A stretch of 64,000 nt of DNA from Salinilacihabitans rarus. GTDB taxonomy: Archaea > Halobacteriota > Halobacteria > Halobacteriales > Natrialbaceae. Shown in pieces: positions 58,289 to 64,000 of the stretch (position 1 is the first letter of the stretch; each line of letters starts with the position of its first letter). The translations under genes and the position numbers were made by a program. The stretch covers positions 2,170,001 through 2,234,000 of the forward strand of contig NZ_CP100762.1 in NCBI RefSeq assembly GCF_024296665.1, given 5' to 3'. The notes beneath the pieces were generated by a model. The model saw nothing but the letters and a program-made list of their open reading frames with translations. It was not told where the DNA came from and ran no database searches.

Positions 58289-61200
58289 ATGGCGCAAGCG
58301 GGCAACTCGGAACTCGTCGACGCGTTCGAGCAGTTCTTCCGCAGCTACTACGACACCGAGATCAAGCAGCTCGCCCAGCGCTACCCCAACGAACAACGGT
58401 CGCTCTACGTCGACTGGAACGAGCTCTACAAGTTCGACCCCGACCTCGCCGACGACTACATCAACCAGCCCGAACAGCTCCAGCGCTACGCCGAGGAGGC
58501 CCTGCGGCTGTACGACCTGCCGATCGACGTCAGCCTCGGACAGGCCCACGTCCGGGTCCGGAACCTGCCCGAGTCCGAGTCGCCCGAGATCCGCGAGATC
58601 CGCGCCCGGCACATGAACAAGCTCGTGCAGGTGCGGGGCATCGTCCGCAAGGCGACCGACGTCCGCCCGAAGATCGAGGAAGCCGCCTTCGAGTGCCAGC
58701 TCTGTGGCACCCTCACTCGCGTCCCCCAGTCCAGCGGTGACTTCCAGGAACCCCACGAGTGTCAGGGCTGTGAGCGACAGGGGCCGTTCCGCGTCAACTT
58801 CGACCAGTCCGAGTTCGTCGACGCCCAGAAACTGCGGATTCAGGAGAGCCCGGAGGGACTGCGCGGCGGCGAGACGCCCCAGTCGATCGACATCCACGTC
58901 GAGGACGACGTCACCGGCGAGGTCACCCCCGGCGACCACGTCGCCGCCGTGGGCGTGCTCCGACTCGAACAGCAGGGCAACCAGCAGGAGAAATCGCCCA
59001 TCTTCGACTTCTACATGGAGGGCGTGTCGGTCGACGTCGACGAGGAGCAGTTCGAGGACATGGACATCACCGACGAGGACAAAGAGGAGATCGTCCGCCT
59101 CTCGGAGCAAGACGACGTCTACGAGCAGATGGTCGCCTCCATCGCCCCCTCCATCTACGGCTACGAGCAGGAGAAACTCGCGATGATGCTCCAGCTGTTC
59201 TCGGGCGTGACGAAGCAGTTGCCCGACGGCTCGCGGATCCGCGGGGACCTGCACATGCTCCTGATCGGCGATCCGGGGACCGGGAAATGCGTCCGCGGAG
59301 ACACGAGGGTGACACTCGCCGATGGACGGGACGTACCCATTCGGGAGCTCGTCGAGTCGAATCTCGACGATCCGAAACCGATCGACGACGGCTGGTGGGA
59401 CGAGGTCGATATCGAAGTCCCCTCGCTGCAACAGGACGGAACGATAGCCGCGCAGCGAGCGACGAGGGTCTGGAAACGGGAAGTGCCCGAGCGGATGTTG
59501 CGGATTCGGACGGCGAGCGGCCGCGAACTCGAGGTGACGCCGTCGCACCCGTTGTTCGTCCAGCGAGACGGTTCTTGTAGCCCAGTCACCGCGGATACTC
59601 TGACCGAGGGAACGTTCGTCGCCACGCCACGACGCCTTCCGACCGACGGAGACGACTCACTGGAAGTCGATTACCGCCGTTCGAGGTCGAGAAACGCTGT
59701 CCGGCTCGAGTTACCCGACGAGTGGACGCCGTCGCTCGCCAGATTACTCGGCTACATCGTGGCGGAGGGCTACGTCGAGAAGCGATCCGACAACACCGGG
59801 TTCGTCTCGATCACGAACAACGACGAGGAAGTCCGCGACGACGCCAAACACGCTCTCATCGAACTCGGATTAAACGTCACGGAGCGAGGTTCGAGCGAGG
59901 GAAGGGACGCCCGAGAAGCACTCCGTTTCTCGGGGGAATTCGTGAGTTTCCTGCAGAATCTCGACGCGCGGTTACTACAGTCCTCGAGCGAACAGCGCGT
60001 TCCTCGGCAGTTGCTACGAACTTCGCGGCGTATCAAGGCCGAGTTCCTCAAAGGGTTCGTCGAAGGAGAAGGGCACGTATCCGCCTCTCAGCGCGAGATT
60101 ACGGTCGCGTCGACGAGTCAGGAGTTACTCGAAGGAGTCCGAACGCTTCTCCTCTCGTTCGGCATTCGCTCGCAACTCCACCGACGACACAACGGCAGCC
60201 ACCGGCTCCGGATTAGCGGGTCGGCGTTCGAAAAATACGTCTCGACGATCGGTTTCGTGACGGAGCGAAAACGGAGTGCCGCCGGCCAGTACGTCGACGT
60301 GGACGGGAATACGAATACGGACGTCGTCCCGAAGGTCGGTACCGAGCTACGTCGGCTTCGTGATTCGCTCGGGCTTGCGCAGTCGGAGTGCGGTCTCCCT
60401 CGGAGCACGTACCAGCACTACGAACGGGGGTCGCGAAACCCCAGCAGGGGAAGCCTTCGTGAGGTCGTGTCTGCGTTCAGGCAGGCCCTCCCCTCCGAGG
60501 TTACGGGGGAGGACGGTCAGATCTCCACCGACGGTGGTACGCTCGCGACTGCAGTAGAGCAACTCCAGCAGCTAGCTGAGGGCGATGTCTGCTGGGACCG
60601 AATCGAAGCCATCGAGACGATCGAACCCGACTACGACTGGGTGTACGACCTCGAGGTCGAAGAAACACACAACTACGTTTCGAACGGAATCGTCTCACAC
60701 AACTCCCAGATGCTCGGCTACATCCAGAACATCGCCCCCCGATCCGTCTACACCTCGGGTAAGGGTTCGTCCTCGGCCGGTCTCACCGCAGCCGCTGTCC
60801 GCGACGACTTCGGCGACGGCCAACAGTGGACCCTCGAGGCCGGCGCGCTGGTGCTCGCCGACCAAGGGATTGCTGCAGTCGACGAACTCGATAAAATGCG
60901 CTCGGAGGATCGGTCGGCTATGCACGAAGCGCTCGAGCAACAAAAAATATCGGTAAGTAAGGCCGGTATTAATGCAACTCTTAAATCTCGGTGCTCGCTG
61001 CTGGGCGCCGCCAACCCGAAGTACGGCCGGTTCGATCACTACGAGCCGATCAGCGAGCAGATCGAACTCGAACCGGCGCTCATCTCGCGGTTCGACCTGA
61101 TCTTCACGGTCACCGACCAGCCCGACGAGGAGAAGGATCGGAACCTCGCCGAGCACATCATCAACACGAACTACGCTGGCGAGTTGACGACCCAGCAACG

Positions 61201-61807
61201 GGAGATGACCTCGCTGGAGGTCTCCTCCGAGGAGATCGAGGAGATGACGGCGAAAGTCGACCCGGCGATCGACGCCGAACTCCTCCGGAAGTACATCGCC
61301 TACGCCAAACAGAACTGTCACCCGCGGATGACCGAGGCGGCCCGCGAGGCGATCAGGGACTTCTACGTCGACCTGCGCTCGAAGGGCACCGACGAGGACG
61401 CGGCGGTCCCGGTCACCGCACGAAAGCTCGAGGGGCTGGTTCGCCTCTCGGAGGCGAGCGCCCGCGTCCGGCTCTCCGACACCGTCGAACTCGAGGACGC
61501 CGAGCGCGTGATCGAGATCGTCCGCTCGTGTCTGCAAGACATCGGGGTCGACCCCGAGACCGGCGAGTTCGACGCGGACATCGTCGAGGCGGGCACCTCG
61601 AAGTCCCAGCGCGACCGGATCAAGAACATCAAACAGCTGATCAGCGACGTCGAGGAGGAGTACGACGACGGCGCCCCGATCGACATCGTCCTCGAACGGG
61701 CCGACGAGATCGGGATGGACCGCTCGAAGGCCGAACACGAGATCGAGAAGCTCAAACAGAAAGGCGAGGTGTACGAGCCGAGCACCGACAACCTGCGGAC
61801 GACGTGA
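58289..61807 (+). CDS. mcm: Replicative helicase MCM, interrupted by an intein
   Basis: The 1172-residue precursor becomes a 700-residue MCM after intein removal. The N-terminal part has a zinc-binding segment ([15 protein letters not shown] ... CQGCERQG, about 131-165). Walker A is GDPGTGK then the intein, then SQMLGY. After it come Walker B VDELDKM, the sensor AANPKYGRF, the arginine finger SRFDLIF and a C-terminal wHTH. It unwinds DNA at replication forks as a hexamer. A short low-GC tract lies in the AAA+ region after the intein. Its promoter is shared with divergent PCNA. Confidence 0.97.
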   Translation: MAQAGNSELVDAFEQFFRSYYDTEIKQLAQRYPNEQRSLYVDWNELYKFDPDLADDYINQPEQLQRYAEEALRLYDLPIDVSLGQAHVRVRNLPESESPEIREIRARHMNKLVQVRGIVRKATDVRPKIEEAAFECQLCGTLTRVPQSSGDFQEPHECQGCERQGPFRVNFDQSEFVDAQKLRIQESPEGLRGGETPQSIDIHVEDDVTGEVTPGDHVAAVGVLRLEQQGNQQEKSPIFDFYMEGVSVDVDEEQFEDMDITDEDKEEIVRLSEQDDVYEQMVASIAPSIYGYEQEKLAMMLQLFSGVTKQLPDGSRIRGDLHMLLIGDPGTGKCVRGDTRVTLADGRDVPIRELVESNLDDPKPIDDGWWDEVDIEVPSLQQDGTIAAQRATRVWKREVPERMLRIRTASGRELEVTPSHPLFVQRDGSCSPVTADTLTEGTFVATPRRLPTDGDDSLEVDYRRSRSRNAVRLELPDEWTPSLARLLGYIVAEGYVEKRSDNTGFVSITNNDEEVRDDAKHALIELGLNVTERGSSEGRDAREALRFSGEFVSFLQNLDARLLQSSSEQRVPRQLLRTSRRIKAEFLKGFVEGEGHVSASQREITVASTSQELLEGVRTLLLSFGIRSQLHRRHNGSHRLRISGSAFEKYVSTIGFVTERKRSAAGQYVDVDGNTNTDVVPKVGTELRRLRDSLGLAQSECGLPRSTYQHYERGSRNPSRGSLREVVSAFRQALPSEVTGEDGQISTDGGTLATAVEQLQQLAEGDVCWDRIEAIETIEPDYDWVYDLEVEETHNYVSNGIVSHNSQMLGYIQNIAPRSVYTSGKGSSSAGLTAAAVRDDFGDGQQWTLEAGALVLADQGIAAVDELDKMRSEDRSAMHEALEQQKISVSKAGINATLKSRCSLLGAANPKYGRFDHYEPISEQIELEPALISRFDLIFTVTDQPDEEKDRNLAEHIINTNYAGELTTQQREMTSLEVSSEEIEEMTAKVDPAIDAELLRKYIAYAKQNCHPRMTEAAREAIRDFYVDLRSKGTDEDAAVPVTARKLEGLVRLSEASARVRLSDTVELEDAERVIEIVRSCLQDIGVDPETGEFDADIVEAGTSKSQRDRIKNIKQLISDVEEEYDDGAPIDIVLERADEIGMDRSKAEHEIEKLKQKGEVYEPSTDNLRTT
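59288..60703 (+). mobile_element. Intein in the MCM Walker A motif, with LAGLIDADG endonuclease
   Basis: The 472-residue intein starts with Cys ([13 protein letters not shown]) right after Walker A Lys and ends in VSNGIVSHN before Ser+1 (SQMLGY). Both splicing ends fit the rules: Cys1, terminal His-Asn, Ser+1. Two dodecapeptide motifs of a homing endonuclease are visible: [14 protein letters not shown] (about 59741) and [13 protein letters not shown] (about 60046). Between the endonuclease and the splicing C-terminus is an extra helix-turn-helix ([15 protein letters not shown] ... [13 protein letters not shown]). The DNA is less GC-rich than the flanking exteins. Confidence 0.93.
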
Positions 61808-61879
61808 GCGGCTCCCGGCCGAAAGTGTTCGTGCGAAAGAAAAAGAATTTCAACCAGTAACTATGAGCAATAGCCGACG

Positions 61880-62281
61880 ATGAAGGATCGTCTGGACGGG
61901 GCGTTTCTGGTCGTCGCCGACAGCCCGAAGGCGCGAGAGACGCTCCGGAACGTCTGTAACGCGTACGAGGAGGCGATCGTCAGGCGATTCGGTCGCGCCG
62001 TGGTGGTCGAGGCGACGGAGTTCGGCGCCTTCCTCGCGTTCCGCCTCCGGGAAAAACACGGCGGGTCCGTCCGCCTTCGGCGGGTTCGGCCGGTCGAAGC
62101 GGACCGTCCCGACTACCGACGGGCGCGAGATGCGGCGGCGGCGTTCGAGGCCCGCGAGAACGAGAGTACGCCGTACCCGAAGTTCGCCGCGGGAACCGAC
62201 TACCCGTCGCCGGAGGAGATGCGCGACCGGCCGCTCGGCCGGCCGAAGGACGGCGAACGGCTGTCGCCCGACGCCGACTGA
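61880..62281 (+). CDS. Hypothetical haloarchaeal protein
   Basis: The 133-residue protein starts MKDRLDGAFLVVADSPKARE and contains TLRNVCNAYEEAIVRRFGRA, VVVEATEFGAFLAFRLREKH and a C-terminal YPKFAAGTDYPSPEEMRDRP. It is an alpha/beta fold with a mildly basic centre, preceded by a low-GC patch (AAAGAAAAAGAATTT, about 61839) that likely contains its promoter. I recognise no family. It may be replication-linked by neighbourhood only. Confidence 0.7.
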   Translation: MKDRLDGAFLVVADSPKARETLRNVCNAYEEAIVRRFGRAVVVEATEFGAFLAFRLREKHGGSVRLRRVRPVEADRPDYRRARDAAAAFEARENESTPYPKFAAGTDYPSPEEMRDRPLGRPKDGERLSPDAD

Positions 62282-62377
62282 TCGCCTGCAGGTTCGTACG
62301 CGAACGCGGGCGAGGGTTCGGGAAATCGGGACGAGGGCAGCGCCGCGGCGGCCGGCGTGGACAGCCGGAGGACCGGT

Positions 62378-63256
62378 TCAGTCGAGTTCCGCGAGGAGTT
62401 TGACGGTCGAACGGATCGTCACCGGCGAGACGTCCGCGACCTCGGCCGCGGCGGCCTGGGTGACCGTCGCCGCGTCCGCGTCGCGGGCGACGGCGTACAG
62501 GCAGGCCGCGGCGACGCCGCTCGGGTTTCGCCCGCCGATCAGCCCCGCTTCGAGCAGCGCTTCGACGCGTTCGCGCGCGCCGCGTTCGACGTCGGCGTCG
62601 AGGTCGAGTTTCGAGGCGTAGCGGGGGAGAAACTGCGTCGGGTCGATCGGTCCGGTCGGCAACTCGAGTTCGCGGTTGAGCGCGTCGTACGCCGCCTTGA
62701 GTTCGGCCTCGTCGGCGCGTGCGACGTCGACGATTTCGTCCATCGTGCGGGCGATCGAGAGGGTGCGACAGGTCGCGTAGACGGCCGCCGCCGCGAACCC
62801 TTCGAGCGAGCGGCCCCTGAAGAGCCCCGCCGTCTGGGCCGACTCGAACAGCGCACAGGCCTGTTCGCGGACGCTAATCGGGAGCGAGAGCTGGGCGACG
62901 ACGCGGCGGATCTCGGCGAAGCCGTAGACCTGATTGCGGTCGGCCTTCGAGGCGATCCGGGCGCGGTTGTGTTCCCTGCGCAACCGGGCGAACTGCCGGC
63001 GTCGCCGCCCCGTCAGCCGCGCGTCCGACCCGTAGCCGATCTCGGTCGAGAGGCCGCGGTCGTGTCGCGAGCGCGTCAGCGGCGCGCCGGTGCGACGTCG
63101 ATCCGACTCCTCGTCGAACGAGCGCCACTCGGGGCCGCGGTCGATGGCGTCTTCGGCCAGCACGAGCCCGCAGTCCCGGCAGATCGTTTCCGTCTCCGTG
63201 CTCACTAACGGCCCGTCACACTCGGGACAGGACGGGGCCGCATCCGCACCCTCCAT
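62378..63256 (-). CDS. tfb: Transcription initiation factor TFB
   Basis: The 292-residue protein has an N-terminal zinc ribbon (CPECDGPLVSTETETICRDC, about 10-29), the B-finger region (EWRSFDEE) and two cyclin repeats (about 100-190 and 200-290). It binds TBP and recruits RNA polymerase to promoters. Haloarchaea have several TFBs with different promoter preferences. The first repeat has the phrase QACALFESAQTAGLFRGRSL. The ATG at 63256 fits the TATA spacing; an in-frame ATG at 63286 falls inside the TATA region. It is diverged from canonical TFB in the linker, where charged residues dominate. Confidence 0.95.
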   Translation of the reverse strand: MEGADAAPSCPECDGPLVSTETETICRDCGLVLAEDAIDRGPEWRSFDEESDRRRTGAPLTRSRHDRGLSTEIGYGSDARLTGRRRRQFARLRREHNRARIASKADRNQVYGFAEIRRVVAQLSLPISVREQACALFESAQTAGLFRGRSLEGFAAAAVYATCRTLSIARTMDEIVDVARADEAELKAAYDALNRELELPTGPIDPTQFLPRYASKLDLDADVERGARERVEALLEAGLIGGRNPSGVAAACLYAVARDADAATVTQAAAAEVADVSPVTIRSTVKLLAELD

Positions 63257-63285
63257 CGGTAGTAGCGTTTGGATTCCGCATTCCA

Positions 63286-63291
63286 CTTAAA
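63286..63291 (-). promoter_or_regulatory. TATA box of the TFB gene
   Basis: Leftward TTTAAG lies 30-35 nt upstream of the ATG at 63256. The surrounding 63290-63335 is the most AT-rich stretch nearby (AAATGTTGAAATATTACTAT). Confidence 0.5.
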
Positions 63292-63442
63292 CCTGTTCTA
63301 AATGTTGAAATATTACTATTCCAATCCGAATCCGCGTACCAGTTAGCGGTACGTTCCCGCGTTCCATCGGGCGTTCCGCGATCGAACGGGGCGAGCGAGC
63401 GACACGCAGACGGTATATCAACTTCCGTACCAAACTGGTCGG

Positions 63443-63574
63443 ATGCCGGCGGGAGTGAGTAGTGCCGCGAAACGTCGAACGCTACTTCGGGCAGGCGGCG
63501 CCGCCTCGCTCGCGGCGGTCGCCGGGGTGGGACCGGGTGTCGCCTCGAACGACGACGTACGGGCCCTTCGGTGA
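63443..63574 (+). pseudogene. Orphan Tat signal peptide ORF, probably a truncated gene
   Basis: The 43-residue frame has a twin-arginine signal (AAKRRTLLRAGGAASLAAVA) but stops after VASNDDVRALR. A shifted frame continues with YGPFGDGDPDAIVPDEPVDG before becoming Arg-rich. It may be a decayed secreted protein gene or a short exported peptide. TATATC near 63414 gives a plausible promoter 25-30 nt upstream. The rest of 63257-63685 contains nothing else that I can support. Confidence 0.45.
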
Positions 63575-63685
63575 CGGAGACCCGGACGCGATAGTCCCCG
63601 ACGAACCGGTCGACGGCTGGTGGCGCCGTCGCCGTCCATCGCGCCGACGCTCGACTGAGTCGGACCGGGCCGCCGACCGCCGCGC

Positions 63686-64000
63686 CTACTCGCCCGACGT
63701 CTCCGGGTCGGGTCGCGTCACGTACTCGAACAACTCGTCCTCGGTCACCTCGAGTCCCTGCCGGGAGAAGAAGGCGGCGACGTTCCGGCAGTCGCGTTCG
63801 AGGAACTCGCGGCTGTTGGGGTGGTGGACGGTGACCGCCTGTCCGAGGTCGATGACGACGAGTTGGCCGTCGTGGAAGACGACGTTGTACTCGCTCAGGT
63901 CGCCGTGGACCAGCCCCGCCGCGTAGAGCCGTCGCATGTACTCCCGGAGGACCTCGTAGGCGGTCTGTGGGTTCTCGACGTGGACCTCGCCGAGGCGCTT
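63686..64000 (-). CDS. RIO1-type serine protein kinase, C-terminal part (cut by the window edge)
   Basis: The visible 104 residues hold the catalytic loop LVHGDLSEYN and the metal-binding VVIDLGQAV, both diagnostic of RIO1 kinases. A helical tail follows, with HHPNSREFLERDCRNVAAFF, then SRQGLEVTEDELFEYVTRPD and a short acidic end. RIO1 acts in late small-subunit ribosome maturation in archaea and eukaryotes. The N-terminus, with the P-loop, lies beyond the window. Confidence 0.93.
   Translation of the reverse strand, partial: KRLGEVHVENPQTAYEVLREYMRRLYAAGLVHGDLSEYNVVFHDGQLVVIDLGQAVTVHHPNSREFLERDCRNVAAFFSRQGLEVTEDELFEYVTRPDPETSGE

Overview
The window is a GC-rich chromosomal segment from a halophilic archaeon (class Halobacteria). 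The proteins are strongly acidic, and lineage markers are present: NAD-dependent glucose-6-phosphate dehydrogenase of the Azf type, a PGF-CTERM surface protein, Tat-dependent lipoproteins, archaeal MptD, TFB, PCNA and an intein-bearing MCM. Many genes have a TATA box about 25-30 nt before the start codon, which implies leaderless transcripts. I cannot name the genus.

Layout. 0-17 kb holds ordinary chromosomal genes: a CopB-type metal ATPase, a secreted Ala/Cys-rich peptide, DoxX, a PGF-CTERM protein, a cold-shock protein, a queuosine/archaeosine-precursor transporter, an M29 peptidase, a cupredoxin fusion, azf divergent from mptD, a creatininase-family protein, an ABC exporter and a DUF192 protein. 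A tRNA-Val gene follows, with a 79-bp repeated copy of its 3' end. About 17.2-31.9 kb is a virus-derived block read almost entirely leftward through overlapping ATGA/GTGA junctions: tail completion, tail tube, tail chaperones, a short tape measure with 28-residue repeats, distal tail, tail hub, fibre-like protein, a histidine-rich octapeptide-repeat protein, a small protein, a radical SAM/SPASM enzyme and a GYPDCC-motif protein. Beyond these lie small wHTH, zinc-ribbon and membrane genes and a minor-head-like gene. Two tandem paralogues with their own promoter/operator region run the other way. No terminase, portal, major capsid or integrase gene is visible.

32-50 kb returns to chromosome: a wHTH gene, tRNA-Phe, a TrkA-type channel, a polyamine-type ABC operon, a cation/H+ antiporter, a large membrane-anchored coiled-coil protein, an MFS transporter, a ferredoxin, a PEBP lipoprotein, an asparagine-synthetase-like protein, BtpA, an ABC-2 exporter and a carbonic anhydrase. 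50-55 kb has a second cold-shock gene, a cupin and an iron-uptake operon behind two DtxR/IdeR-like boxes. 55-64 kb is rich in information processing: a Ski2-like helicase, tRNA-Pro, PCNA divergent from the MCM gene, TFB and a RIO kinase that runs off the end.

The most interesting unit is the viral cassette at about 22.0-25.1 kb. A radical SAM maturase is co-transcribed with a tail-tip-positioned protein carrying ten or so SGHDDH-type repeats. This suggests a virus-encoded system that modifies a host-contact protein; the function is inferred, not shown.
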